From the NCBI GenBank assembly GCA_001580565.1, contig LRBF01000279.1:1-64000 (forward strand): a stretch of DNA of 64,000 nucleotides. Direction: 5' to 3'. Of this stretch, positions 51,308 to 60,343 are shown piece after piece. The translations under genes and the position numbers were made by a program. Numbering within the stretch: position 1 is the first letter of the stretch; every line of letters begins with the position of its first letter. The notes under the pieces are model-generated. The model had not been told where the DNA came from and did no database searches. It was given only the letters and a program-made list of their open reading frames with translations. Source of the stretch: Caballeronia megalochromosomata. GTDB taxonomy: Bacteria; Pseudomonadota; Gammaproteobacteria; Burkholderiales; Burkholderiaceae.

Positions 51308-52615
51308 TTACGCGGCGAGTCGGCCTTCCGCATTGGCGCTCTGGCTTTTCCGCTCGATCACGGCCGGTGCTGTTTCCTTCATGGCGAGGGCACAACAGCT
51401 CGACACTACGCCGAGCGCCGAGAACATCAGCGCGGGCCCGATCCATCCGAAGGCGCCGTAGATGCCCGTTGCGATGATCGGAAGCAGGCCCGCGATCACC
51501 GAAGCGCCGTTGTAGCCCAGCGAAATGCCCGAGGAGCGCACGTTTGCCGGAAACTGCTCCGAGAACCAGCTCGCCTCGACCGCGAAAATCGGATCGTGAC
51601 TGAACAACAGCGACAGCGCGACCGCGACGATCACCATGATGACCGCGCCTGTGTTGATGAGCATGAACATCGGCACGCCGAACGCGATGGTGAAGAGCGC
51701 GCCCATCATGAACACCGGGCGACGGCCGATCCTGTCACTGAGCGCGCCGTAGATCAGATGACTCACGAGCCCGATTGCCGAGCCGATCAGCGTGCCCCAC
51801 AGAATGTGCCGCGTCGTGGACACATGAGCGAGCGCCACGTATGAAAGCATGAAGCTCGTCGTGATGTAGTAGCCGCCCGTTTCCGCCATGCGCAGGCCGA
51901 TGATCTTCAGGATGCTGCGCCAGTCGCTCTTGATGACTTCGAGCGCGGGTTGCTTCATGACTTTATTCTCGGCCTTCACGGCTTCGAACTCGGGCGATTC
52001 CGACACGCTCATCCGGATGAAGACGCCGATCGCGACCATCACGAAGGAGAGCAGAAACGGCGTGCGCCAGATCCAGTCGCCTTCCAGCAGCGCACCCGAC
52101 AGGAGGAACGCGCCGTTGGCGAGCAACAGGCCGAGCGGGATGCCCAGTTGCGGCACGGCGCCGAAGAAACCACGGCGCTTGGCGGGCGCATGCTCGCACG
52201 CCATGAGGACCGCGCCACCCCATTCCGCGCCGAAGCCGATGCCCTGAACCATGCGCAGCAGGATCAGCAGGATGGGGGCGAGCACGCCGGCCTGTGTGTA
52301 GGTCGGCAGGAAGCCTATCAGCACGGTGGCGCCGCCCATTGCGATGAGCGACCAGAACAACACCGCTTTGCGGCCTACACGATCGCCGTAGTGCCCCGCC
52401 AGATAGCCGCCGAACGGACGCATCAGAAAGCCGATGGCAAGCGTGGCGAATGCCGCCATGATGCCGATGATGGGCTCCGTGGTGTGAAAGAAGATCTTGC
52501 CGAACCATGCTGCAGCGGCGGTTCCGTAGATAAAGAAATCGTAGCTCTCTACCGCCGAGCCGATCATCGACGCGACGGCGACCTTGACCGCGCGGCCTTG
52601 CTTTTTCGTACTCAT
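51308..52615 (-). CDS. MFS transporter, metabolite:H+ symporter (MHS) family
   Basis: A 435-residue, 12-helix symporter of the MHS group (KgtP, ProP, ShiA-like): IGSAVESYDFFIYGTAAAAWFG in helix 1, FGGYLAGHYGDRVGRK in loop 2-3 and GFGAEWGGAVLMACEHAPAKRRG in helix 4 to loop. The start MSTKKQGRAV at 52615 is preceded by GGAG. It lies downstream of genes for a beta-hydroxyacid dehydrogenase and split transketolase on the same strand and ends that operon, so it probably imports its substrate. The symporter family takes organic acids, betaines and shikimate. Confidence 0.87.
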   Translation of the reverse strand: MSTKKQGRAVKVAVASMIGSAVESYDFFIYGTAAAAWFGKIFFHTTEPIIGIMAAFATLAIGFLMRPFGGYLAGHYGDRVGRKAVLFWSLIAMGGATVLIGFLPTYTQAGVLAPILLILLRMVQGIGFGAEWGGAVLMACEHAPAKRRGFFGAVPQLGIPLGLLLANGAFLLSGALLEGDWIWRTPFLLSFVMVAIGVFIRMSVSESPEFEAVKAENKVMKQPALEVIKSDWRSILKIIGLRMAETGGYYITTSFMLSYVALAHVSTTRHILWGTLIGSAIGLVSHLIYGALSDRIGRRPVFMMGALFTIAFGVPMFMLINTGAVIMVIVAVALSLLFSHDPIFAVEASWFSEQFPANVRSSGISLGYNGASVIAGLLPIIATGIYGAFGWIGPALMFSALGVVSSCCALAMKETAPAVIERKSQSANAEGRLAA

Positions 52616-52723
52616 GGTGTGTGTCTCCATTACTTCGGGCGACCGTCTCCTTCCCGGAAGACGGCCGAACCGCATCGCGCTTCGTCGAGCGCTCGTCGCG
52701 AGAGGAAAGCCGAACGGCTCGGT

Positions 52724-53569
52724 TCAGCGCCAGGTTTCGATCACGCGGCTGTCGTCGCGCAGGCCGAGTCCGTCATCGGCGGCCTTTCTATAACGGGCGT
52801 TGGCGATCGCGAGCAGCGGTACCTCCGCATCGCACGATTTCGCGGCGGCCGCCACGAGATCGCTGTCCTTCACGAAGATGTTGATCGAACTCGTCACCGT
52901 CACGTCGGTGTCCTGGAGCATGCGTGGGCCACGGTCGGACAGCATCCAGGAGCCGGCCGCGCCGTTCTGGACGAGTTCGAGCACGGCAGCCGGATCGAGT
53001 CCGAGCGAGCGGGCGAGGCTGAGCGCTTCCGCGGCGGCCACGATATGGACCGAGCAGAGATGCTGATTCACCACCTTGATGGCCTGACCGTCGCCGAGCC
53101 TCGGACCGGTGATGCGCACACTGCCCATCGCGTCGAGCACGGGCCGCACGGCATCGATGTCCGCCTGCTCGCCCGATGCGAAGATGACGAGCTGGCCGGT
53201 CTTCGCACGCGCGGTGCCGCCGGTCACCGGCGCATCGACGACGCGCGCACCAGCGGCCGCCAGACGCCGGCCCTGTTCGCGCACGGCATCCGGGCCGACG
53301 GTCGACATGACGATCCACGTCTGGCCTTCGAGCTTCGTGCCCACGCTTTCGACCAGCGAAGCGAGTTGCTGCGGCGTCGCCACCATCGCGACCACCACGT
53401 CTGCCGCAGGCGCGGCGGCGAAACTGTCGAGCGCGGCGAGGCCGCTTTCCTGCGCGAGTTCACGCGCGCGGCTCGAGAGGTCGACGCCGGTCACGCTGTG
53501 GCCTGCGCGCTTGATTTGCAATGCCATCGGCAAGCCGATCGCGCCGATGCCGATAAATGTCACGTTCAT
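52724..53569 (-). CDS. Beta-hydroxyacid dehydrogenase (3-hydroxyisobutyrate dehydrogenase family)
   Basis: A 281-residue NAD-binding protein: Rossmann motif TFIGIGAIGLPMALQIKRAG, the substrate-binding DAPVTGGTARAKTGQL and the catalytic lysine region GDGQAIKVVNQHL. Relatives oxidise 3-hydroxyisobutyrate, tartronate semialdehyde, L-threonate or D-glycerate-type acids. GGGAG lies nine bases before the ATG at 53569. It starts 17 bases after the transketolase C-subunit stop. With a transketolase partner, a sugar acid such as a threonate or tetronate is a reasonable guess. Confidence 0.85.
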   Translation of the reverse strand: MNVTFIGIGAIGLPMALQIKRAGHSVTGVDLSSRARELAQESGLAALDSFAAAPAADVVVAMVATPQQLASLVESVGTKLEGQTWIVMSTVGPDAVREQGRRLAAAGARVVDAPVTGGTARAKTGQLVIFASGEQADIDAVRPVLDAMGSVRITGPRLGDGQAIKVVNQHLCSVHIVAAAEALSLARSLGLDPAAVLELVQNGAAGSWMLSDRGPRMLQDTDVTVTSSINIFVKDSDLVAAAAKSCDAEVPLLAIANARYRKAADDGLGLRDDSRVIETWR

Positions 53570-53586
53570 GGTCTGCATCTCCCCGG

Positions 53587-54588
53587 TCACTTCAGCCACG
53601 TCTTGATGTTCGCGACGATCGACGCGGTCGAGATGCCGTAGCGGTCGTGCAGCGTCGGCAGCGCGCCCGCATCGAGGAACGCGTCCGGCAGGCCGATATG
53701 ACGGAACTCGGGCATCACGCGATGGCGCACGAGCGCGCTCGTCACCGCATCGCCCAGGCCGCCGATGACGCTATGGTTTTCCGCGACGATGACGAGGCGC
53801 CCCTCTTTTCTGCATTGCGCGATGATGGTGGCTTCATCGAGCGGCTTGATGGTCGGCACGTGCAGCACGCCGACGCTCGCCGATCCATCGTCGAGCGCCT
53901 GCGCGGCTTCGAGCGCGCGCATGGTCATGATGCCGGACGAGATGATCAGCACGTCGTTTCCATCGCGCAGCATCTTGGCTTTGCCGAGTTCGAACGTGTA
54001 GTCGTAATCGTCCAGGACGGCGGGCACTTTGCCGCGCAGCAGACGCATGTAGACCGGGCCATTGTGCGCGGCGATCGCGGCGACGGCCTGCTCCGTGTCG
54101 AGCGCATCGCAGGGATCGATCACGGTCATGCCGGGAATCGCACGCATCAGCGCGAGGTCTTCCGTCGCCTGATGGCTCGGGCCGTAACCGGTCGTGAGAC
54201 CCGGCAGCGCGGCGCAGATCTTCACGTTGAGGTTCTCCTCGGCGATGATCTGATGGATGAAGTCATACGCACGGCGCGTCGCGAACACGGCATAGGTGGT
54301 GGCGAACGGAATGAAGCCTTCCTTCGCGAGACCGCCTGCCGCGCCCATCAGCAGTTGCTCGGCCATGCCCATCTGAAAATGGCGTTCCGGAAAGGCCTGA
54401 TTGAAGATGTGCAGGTCCGTGTATTTGGACAGGTCCGCCGTCATGCCGACGATGTTCCCGCGCTTCTCCGCTTCCGCCACCAATGCATGGCCGAAGGGAG
54501 CAGGGCGCGTCTTCTGACCTTCCGATGCGATCGACGCGATCATCGCGGATGTCGTCAGCCGGGGTTTCTTTTCAGCGATCGCGCTCAT
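53587..54588 (-). CDS. Transketolase, C-terminal subunit (split enzyme)
   Basis: A 333-residue protein with the pyrimidine-binding and C-terminal domains of transketolase: NIVGMTADLSKYTDLHIF, FPERHFQMGMAEQLLMGAAGGLA (the glutamate that activates thiamine diphosphate), TTGYGPSHQATEDLALMR and GLGDAVTSALV. It pairs with the N-terminal subunit gene, whose stop overlaps its ATG (54585-54588). Split transketolases occur in catabolic gene clusters for unusual sugars. Start at 54588; the frame is open far upstream. Confidence 0.88.
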   Translation of the reverse strand: MSAIAEKKPRLTTSAMIASIASEGQKTRPAPFGHALVAEAEKRGNIVGMTADLSKYTDLHIFNQAFPERHFQMGMAEQLLMGAAGGLAKEGFIPFATTYAVFATRRAYDFIHQIIAEENLNVKICAALPGLTTGYGPSHQATEDLALMRAIPGMTVIDPCDALDTEQAVAAIAAHNGPVYMRLLRGKVPAVLDDYDYTFELGKAKMLRDGNDVLIISSGIMTMRALEAAQALDDGSASVGVLHVPTIKPLDEATIIAQCRKEGRLVIVAENHSVIGGLGDAVTSALVRHRVMPEFRHIGLPDAFLDAGALPTLHDRYGISTASIVANIKTWLK

Positions 54589-55469
54589 GCGTCGGCTCCT
54601 TGTTTGCTTTGCTCGTGGTTCTGGTCGAGCACGGCGATGGCTTGCTGCCATTCTTCTGCATCGACACGGATGAAGTGATTCTTGTCTCTCGTTTCGAGGA
54701 AGGGCACGCCTTTGCCCATCAGCGTGTCGAGCAGGATGACGCGCGGCTTCGCTTCCCTGAGTGCGCGGGCGCGGTCGAACGCCTCGACGAGCGCGGGCAG
54801 ATCGTTGCCATTCACGCGCTCGACGTGCCAGCCGAACGAGAGCCACTTGTCGGCGAGCGGCTCGAAGCCCAGCACCTCGTCGGACGGGCCGTCCGCCTGC
54901 TGGCGGTTGATGTCGACCATCGTGATGAGATTGCCGAGGCCGTGATGTGCGGCCGACAGCGCGGCTTCCCATGTAGCGCCCTCATCGAGCTCGCCGTCGG
55001 ACATGGAGTTGTAGACGAATGCCGGATTACCTTTCAGACGCAGGCCGAGCGCCATGCCCACCGCGATCGTGAGGCCCTGGCCGAGCGAGCCGCCCGAAAT
55101 CTCCATGCCGGGCGTGTAGGTCGCCATGCCGGACATCGGAAGGCGGCTGTCGTCGGAGCCATAGGTTTCCAGTTCTTCCTCGGGAATGACACCCGCTTCG
55201 ATCAGCGCCGCGTAGAGCGCGATCGCATAGTGACCGTGCGAGAGCAGGAAGCGGTCGCGTCCCTCCCATTCCGGGTCTTCGGGACGAATGTTCATCGCGT
55301 GGCACCAGGTGACGGCGAGTGCGTCGGCAAGGCCGAGCGCCTGACCGATATAACCCTGGCCCTGCACTTCGCCCATGCGCAGCGCGAAGCGGCGGATGCG
55401 ATAGGCGTGATCGGCGATTTTTGCCAGAGTCGAACCGGTTTGCGGCTCGGCCTCGGTGATGATTGTCAT
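54585..55469 (-). CDS. Transketolase, N-terminal subunit (split enzyme)
   Basis: A 294-residue protein holding the thiamine-diphosphate-binding domain: RDRFLLSHGHYAIALYAAL, GGSLGQGLTIAVGMALGLRL and the ThDP motif SDGELDEGATWEA...DINRQQADG, where SDG replaces the more common GDG. AGGAGA eight bases before the ATG at 55469 supports the start. It heads the minus-strand operon with TK-C, a beta-hydroxyacid dehydrogenase and an MHS importer, divergent from a LysR gene. Confidence 0.88.
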   Translation of the reverse strand: MTIITEAEPQTGSTLAKIADHAYRIRRFALRMGEVQGQGYIGQALGLADALAVTWCHAMNIRPEDPEWEGRDRFLLSHGHYAIALYAALIEAGVIPEEELETYGSDDSRLPMSGMATYTPGMEISGGSLGQGLTIAVGMALGLRLKGNPAFVYNSMSDGELDEGATWEAALSAAHHGLGNLITMVDINRQQADGPSDEVLGFEPLADKWLSFGWHVERVNGNDLPALVEAFDRARALREAKPRVILLDTLMGKGVPFLETRDKNHFIRVDAEEWQQAIAVLDQNHEQSKQGADA

Positions 55470-55572
55470 GGCTGTTGTCTCCTGTTCAGCAATCGGACGG
55501 TCTCGGAACGCGGTGAACGTAATGTATGCTTGAGCCGGAGCGCCTGACAAAAGAAAAGATTGCAACAGGTGA

Positions 55573-55585
55573 TGAATCACATTCA
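55573..55585. promoter_or_regulatory. LysR-type T-N11-A site
   Basis: TGAATCACATTCA is a perfect 5-bp inverted repeat (TGAAT/ATTCA) in T-N11-A form, 13 bases upstream of the LysR start and within the 128-bp gap to the divergent transketolase operon. It is a likely binding site for the adjacent regulator. Confidence 0.55.
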
Positions 55586-55597
55586 CGAATCCCGCCC

Positions 55598-56506
55598 ATG
55601 AACGTTTTCCGCAAGGTCCCGCTCTCCTACATCCGGGTATACGAGGCTGCCGGCCGATCGCTGTCCTTCGCCGATGCCGCGCGAGAGCTGAACCTGTCGC
55701 CGAGCGCGGTGAGTCATTCCGTACGGAAGCTGGAGGACCTGCTCGGTCATCGTCTTTTTCAGCGCAGCACGCGCGAAGTGCGCCTGACGCGCGAGGGCGC
55801 GATGCTCATGGAGCACATCCAGCGCGGCATGGAGGAGATGCAGCGTGGCTTTGCGTTGCTGACGAGCGAAGCGCGCACGCCGCTTCGGCTGCACACGGCG
55901 CCGAGCTTTGCGACGCAGTGGCTGCTGCCGAGGCTCGCGGGCTTCGTGCGCGATCATCCGAACATCGACCTGCGCTTCTCCGCCAGCACCGAATACGCGC
56001 GTTTCGATGACGACTTCGATCTCGACATCGTCTATGGAGAACCTAGGCCATCGCCCCACGAGAAAATCCCGCTGGGTGTCGAAGGACTTGCGCCGTTGTG
56101 CACGCCGGCGCTCGCGGAGTACATCCGCAAGCCCGAGGATCTATACGGCATGCCGCTGATCCAGTGCGAGGTCCAGATGTACCAATGGAAGGGATGGTTC
56201 GAAGCCAACCAGCTTCCGCCGCCGACGCACTACGGCCTGCGCTTCGACCGCAGCGCCATGGCGATCGCCGCCGCCGTCGACAATCTGGGTGTGGTGCTCG
56301 AATCGACGCTGCTTTCGGAGCGTGAACTGCAACGCGGCGAACTCGTGAGGCCGCTCGCCGGTTCGACGCGTGAGGTGGAATACGTGGGGCACTACCTCGT
56401 GCATCCGCGAAGGCAGCATCGGCATGAGGCGTTCGAGACGTTCAAGGTGTGGCTGATGAACGAGCTTGGAATCGGCGATGCAGAAGCAAAACCTGTTGGC
56501 GTATAG
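55598..56506 (+). CDS. LysR-family regulator (GcvA-like)
   Basis: A 302-residue LTTR. The HTH is at residues ~8-65: LSYIRVYEAAGRSLSFADAARELNLSPSAVSHSVRKLEDLLGHRLFQR. The effector domain (~90-295) resembles the GcvA subgroup (TAPSFATQWLLPRLAGFVRDHPNIDLRF). The ATG at 55598 gives the normal N-terminus. It is divergent from the split-transketolase operon and next to the 2OG oxygenase gene; either or both may be targets. The ligand is unknown, possibly the transketolase pathway substrate. Confidence 0.9.
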   Translation: MNVFRKVPLSYIRVYEAAGRSLSFADAARELNLSPSAVSHSVRKLEDLLGHRLFQRSTREVRLTREGAMLMEHIQRGMEEMQRGFALLTSEARTPLRLHTAPSFATQWLLPRLAGFVRDHPNIDLRFSASTEYARFDDDFDLDIVYGEPRPSPHEKIPLGVEGLAPLCTPALAEYIRKPEDLYGMPLIQCEVQMYQWKGWFEANQLPPPTHYGLRFDRSAMAIAAAVDNLGVVLESTLLSERELQRGELVRPLAGSTREVEYVGHYLVHPRRQHRHEAFETFKVWLMNELGIGDAEAKPVGV

Positions 56507-56540
56507 GCGCCGGGCTTCATGCCAGCGTGTGAGCCTGCGA

Positions 56541-57287
56541 TCAGTCGACCCGGTGCCAGCGACCCGATTCCGGGCACACGGCGGCTCGCGCGCCGTTCAA
56601 CCAGACTTGCTCTTCATCGGGTTGCTGCGAGGTCGATGGGGCGACATCGAAGACGACCTTCAATGCCTGTCCGACATAAGCGTCTTCGATGGGCAGTTCC
56701 CATGTCAGGAAGATCTGGGTGCAATCCTGGTCCGGCGCGAAGTCGGCCACACTGAAGCTGTCGCTGCGGCGCTGAATGACGCCATGAGGCTGGGCCGTGT
56801 CGAATAGCACGGCGGTTCCCCGAGTCAGGGGAATGCGATGGCCCGTAGACGGAAAATGCAAGTCCAGACCCTTGTCCTCGCTCAGGAAAAGATTGCAAAA
56901 GGCCGCACCGCCGTATTGCGCGCCGTCGTGGTGGTACCGCGCGCCACGGCAGGCCATGAGCGCTACGTCACTGGAAGCGAGCACACCGGGAAGTCCGAGC
57001 GCATCCGTCCAGTCGGACATGGCCCGCACGCAGCGCCTGTAGTCCGGCCAGCGCATTTGCGTCCGCGCCAGAGGCATGACTTCGACATCGCCGGGTTCCA
57101 GGTCGAGCCGCGTCGATGTCTCTTTCTGCCAATCCGCAAGCACGCGCGCGGGGGGAACAGGCACGTCGAGCGTGCCTGACAAGACGATGTCGCTAACGCG
57201 TCGACTGCGGAGGGCGTCGCCACTCCAGAAATAGGATGTCAGCATGTCTCGCGGCGATGCTGTCGAAGGGAGGTTCATCTGAATCAT
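56541..57287 (-). CDS. 2OG-Fe(II) oxygenase superfamily protein
   Basis: A 248-residue protein with the pieces of a prolyl-hydroxylase-like 2OG/Fe(II) oxygenase: H-x-D in GARYHHDGAQYGG, LHFPSTGHRIPL, distal His in FDTAQPHGVIQRRSDSFSV, and an Arg/Ser pair after it. The start could be 57287 or 57278; neither has a clear Shine-Dalgarno. It is convergent with the LysR gene and separated by 42 bases from the hydroxyacid dehydrogenase gene upstream of which it does not lie. A 20-bp palindrome overlaps its start. The substrate is unknown. Confidence 0.65.
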   Translation of the reverse strand: MIQMNLPSTASPRDMLTSYFWSGDALRSRRVSDIVLSGTLDVPVPPARVLADWQKETSTRLDLEPGDVEVMPLARTQMRWPDYRRCVRAMSDWTDALGLPGVLASSDVALMACRGARYHHDGAQYGGAAFCNLFLSEDKGLDLHFPSTGHRIPLTRGTAVLFDTAQPHGVIQRRSDSFSVADFAPDQDCTQIFLTWELPIEDAYVGQALKVVFDVAPSTSQQPDEEQVWLNGARAAVCPESGRWHRVD

Positions 57288-57299
57288 TGTAACGATTCA
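57280..57299. promoter_or_regulatory. Palindrome over the start of the 2OG oxygenase gene
   Basis: TGAATCATTGTAACGATTCA has perfect 6-bp arms (TGAATC/GATTCA), and 8 of 10 positions pair overall. Half-sites TGAAT/ATTCA are the same as in the LysR-gene site at 55573, with a wider gap. A bound regulator here would block translation start or the promoter. Confidence 0.45.
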
Positions 57300-57329
57300 G
57301 CCAACCGGTCTTCGCATCCGAAGCGGCTC

Positions 57330-58286
57330 CTACCGCACGACATTGACAGGCGCACCCGCCACGAACGCCGCGATGTTGTCGATCAGTTGATCCGCGAGCG
57401 TCTGTTGCGCTTCATCCGATGCCCACGCCACATGCGGCGTCACGATCACGTTCGGCCGGCCCGCGACGCGCATCAGCGGATTGCCGGGCGCGGGCGGTTC
57501 GGTCGACAACACATCGAAGCCTGCGCCGCTGATCCAGCCTTCATCGAGCGCCTCGACGAGCGCCGCTTCGTCCACGAGCCCGCCGCGTGCCGTGTTGATG
57601 ATGAGCGGCTTCTTCTTCATCGCGCGAAACTCGTTCGTCGACAGCATGCCGCGCGTATGCGGCGTGAGCGGGCTGTGAATGGTGATGACATCGCTCGTCG
57701 CGAGCACTTCGTCCCACGGCGTGTAGAGCGGGCCGAGACCTTCGCGCCCCTTGTGCGCGGCGAAGAGCGGCCGCATGCCGAACACACGGGCGATCTCCGC
57801 GACGCGCTGCCCGAGCACCCCTTCGCCGATGATGCCGAGCGTGGCGCCGCCCAGATCGCGAATGGCGTGATTGAAGAAGCAGAACTGTCCGGCTTTCTGC
57901 CATTCGCCTTCGAGCACGTCGTCGCGATAGGCGATCAGATTGCGCCGCAGCGCGAGCATCAGCGCGAACGTGTGCTCGGGCACGGTGTTCACCGCATAGC
58001 CGCGAATGTTCGAGACGCCGATGCCGCGCCGCTCGCACGCGCTCTTGTCGATGCAATCGGTGCCGGTCGCGGCCACGGCGATGAGCTTCAGCTCGGGCAA
58101 CTGGTCCAGGACCTCCGCCGTGAGCGCCACCTTGTTGGTGATCGCGATGCTCGCGCCGGTCAGCCGCGCGACCACTTCATCGGGCGCGGTGCGGTCGAAC
58201 TCGATCAACTCGTGCTCGAACGCGGGCCGCTTCAGGCGGATCTGCGGCGCGAGCGTCTCGCGGTCCAGAAAAACGATCTTCTGCAT
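57330..58286 (-). CDS. D-2-hydroxyacid dehydrogenase (glycerate/hydroxypyruvate reductase-like)
   Basis: A 318-residue NAD-dependent D-isomer-specific 2-hydroxyacid dehydrogenase. NAD motif GIIGEGVLGQRVAE; catalytic Arg in VAATGTDCID context and NTARGGLVDE, acidic residue after it, and His in VTPHVAWAS. This group includes glycerate dehydrogenase and hydroxypyruvate reductase. The frame continues upstream into the transketolase gene region, but MQKIVFLDRE at 58286 has AAGGAAAG upstream. It is 23 bases after the full-length transketolase stop and ends the TRAP operon. Confidence 0.87.
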   Translation of the reverse strand: MQKIVFLDRETLAPQIRLKRPAFEHELIEFDRTAPDEVVARLTGASIAITNKVALTAEVLDQLPELKLIAVAATGTDCIDKSACERRGIGVSNIRGYAVNTVPEHTFALMLALRRNLIAYRDDVLEGEWQKAGQFCFFNHAIRDLGGATLGIIGEGVLGQRVAEIARVFGMRPLFAAHKGREGLGPLYTPWDEVLATSDVITIHSPLTPHTRGMLSTNEFRAMKKKPLIINTARGGLVDEAALVEALDEGWISGAGFDVLSTEPPAPGNPLMRVAGRPNVIVTPHVAWASDEAQQTLADQLIDNIAAFVAGAPVNVVR

Positions 58287-58309
58287 GCTCTTTCCTTGCT
58301 GTTCGGAGT

Positions 58310-60289
58310 TCAAAGATGCCGCTTCACTTCCTCGACGATATGCCGCGGCGTGATGCCGAAATGTTCGTAGAGCGCCTCGGCGGGCCCGGACGCGCCGAAG
58401 CCCTTCATGCCGACGAAGCCGCCGCGCTCGCCGATATGGCGGTCCCAGCCGAAGCGCACCGCGGCCTCCACCACGACACGCACGGCGTTCACGCCGAGCA
58501 CGCTCGAACGATAGGCCGCGTCCTGTTCGTCGAAGAGCTCGCAACACGGCATCGACACGACGGCCGTCGCGATGCCCGCCGCCTGCAACTGCTCGCGCGC
58601 CGCGAGTGCGGGCGCGACCTCCGAGCCGGTGGCGATGAGTGTCACGCGCCGCACGCCGCCTTCGGCCTGTGCGAGCACATAGCCGCCGCGCGCCGAGCGG
58701 TTTTCGTCCTCATGTCGCGTGCGCACGAGCGGCAACGCCTGACGCGCGAACACCATCGTGCTCGGGCCGCTCTTGCGCGCGTAGGCGAGCATCCAGCATT
58801 CGGCGGCCTCGACGGCGTCGGCGGGACGGAATACATGCATGTTCGGCATCGCGCGCAGCGACGCGAGAATCTCGACGGGCTGATGCGTCGGCCCGTTCTT
58901 GCCGACGCCGATCGAGTCGTGGCTGAAGACGAACTTCACCGGCAGGCCCATGAGCGCGGCCATGCGCATGGCGGGGCGTTCGTAATCGGAGAACGCGAGA
59001 TAGGTGACCGTGAGCGGAATCACGCCGCCGTGCGCGGCCATGCCGTTCGCCATCGCGCCCATCACGTGCTCGCGCACGCCGCAATGCACATAGGCGCCAC
59101 CGCGATCTTCTGCGGTGAACGCGTGAAGGCTGCGCTTGTGGCTCGTCGGCGCTTCGAGGTCCGCGCAGCCCACCATCCGCTCGGGCAGCACGTTCGCGAG
59201 GAGGTCGTTGATCTCGGCGGAGATCATGATGCCGCCCGGCGCTTCATCGCGTGTCGAGGCATCGCGCTTGTAGGCTTCCAGCGTTTGCCGCCATCCTTCG
59301 GGCAATTCGCCCGCCTGGATGCGGTCGAATTCCGCACGCGCCGCTGAGGGCAACGAAGCGACACGCTCACGCCACGCGCGATACTCGCCTTCGCTGCGCC
59401 GTCCCGCATCGCGCCACGCGTGCAGCACGTCGCCGGGAATCTCGAAGGGCGCATGCGGCCAGTTCATGGCGCTGCGCGCGGCGTCGGCGTCCTTGTCGAA
59501 GAGACGTCCGCTGTGTCCGCCGCGCTGACCTTGCAGACGCGCGATGCCGCGTGCGATCGTCGTGCGGCATGCGAGCATCGACGGCCGCGGATCGGCTTTC
59601 GCCTGGGCCAGCGCATCCGACACGGCTTCGAGGTCGTGTCCGTCCACTTCGATCACATGCCAGCCCGCGACGCGAAAGCGCTCGCTCACGTTTTCGCTGA
59701 TGGACAGCGCCGTGCTGCCGTCGTCGGTGATGCGGTTGTCGTCCCAGCACAGAATCAGCTTGCCGAGCTGCAGATGTCCGGCAAGCGAGATCATCTCCTG
59801 TCCGACGCCTTCCTGCAGACAGCCATCGCCGACGAACGCATACGTGTAGTGATCGACGATGCCCGCGCCGAACTTCGCGTTGAGATACGCCTCGGCCACC
59901 GCCATGCCGAACGCGTTCGCGATGCCTTGCCCGAGCGGGCCGGTCGTCACTTCGATGCCCGAGGCCGTGTCGAATTCCGGATGGCCCTCGCAATGCGAGC
60001 CCATTTCGCGAAACGTCCGGATCTGCTCGATGCCGAAGTTCGTATAGCCCGTGAGATGCAGGAGCGCGTAGAGCAGCATCGAGCCGTGGCCGTTCGAGAG
60101 CACGAAACGGTCGCGGTCGGGCCATTGCGGATCGGCGGGATTGAACTTCATGTGCCGCGTGAACAGCGCCGTGGCGATTTCCGCCATGCCGAGCGGCACG
60201 CCCTGATGACCTTCGCCCGCGCGGACGATGGCGTCGATGGCGAGAAAGCGGATGGCGTTCGACAACGGTTGCGTGTCGATGGAAGACAT
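58310..60289 (-). CDS. Transketolase (full length)
   Basis: A 659-residue transketolase. N-terminal ThDP domain: DRFVLSNGHGSMLLYALLHLTG, TGPLGQGIANAFGMAVAEAYL and the ThDP motif GDGCLQEG...DDNRITDDG; central domain with the activating glutamate in GVREHVMGAMANGMAAHGG and FSHDSIGVGKNGPTHQPVE; C-terminal domain GGFVGMKGFGASGPAEALYEHFG. It probably moves a two-carbon ketol unit in degradation of the TRAP-imported sugar or acid. It lies between the TRAP permease (54-bp gap) and the hydroxyacid dehydrogenase gene, and is distinct from the split transketolase 3 kb away. Confidence 0.92.
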   Translation of the reverse strand: MSSIDTQPLSNAIRFLAIDAIVRAGEGHQGVPLGMAEIATALFTRHMKFNPADPQWPDRDRFVLSNGHGSMLLYALLHLTGYTNFGIEQIRTFREMGSHCEGHPEFDTASGIEVTTGPLGQGIANAFGMAVAEAYLNAKFGAGIVDHYTYAFVGDGCLQEGVGQEMISLAGHLQLGKLILCWDDNRITDDGSTALSISENVSERFRVAGWHVIEVDGHDLEAVSDALAQAKADPRPSMLACRTTIARGIARLQGQRGGHSGRLFDKDADAARSAMNWPHAPFEIPGDVLHAWRDAGRRSEGEYRAWRERVASLPSAARAEFDRIQAGELPEGWRQTLEAYKRDASTRDEAPGGIMISAEINDLLANVLPERMVGCADLEAPTSHKRSLHAFTAEDRGGAYVHCGVREHVMGAMANGMAAHGGVIPLTVTYLAFSDYERPAMRMAALMGLPVKFVFSHDSIGVGKNGPTHQPVEILASLRAMPNMHVFRPADAVEAAECWMLAYARKSGPSTMVFARQALPLVRTRHEDENRSARGGYVLAQAEGGVRRVTLIATGSEVAPALAAREQLQAAGIATAVVSMPCCELFDEQDAAYRSSVLGVNAVRVVVEAAVRFGWDRHIGERGGFVGMKGFGASGPAEALYEHFGITPRHIVEEVKRHL

Positions 60290-60343
60290 GACTTCTCCTG
60301 GCCGCTCCGTCGAGGAGCGGCATCACTGAGCGTTGAACTGAAT

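Noticed and set aside
51950..53641. A 563-codon plus-strand frame across the MHS transporter and hydroxyacid dehydrogenase genes
   Set aside because: It spans two recognisable minus-strand genes and the gap between them, and has no family resemblance.
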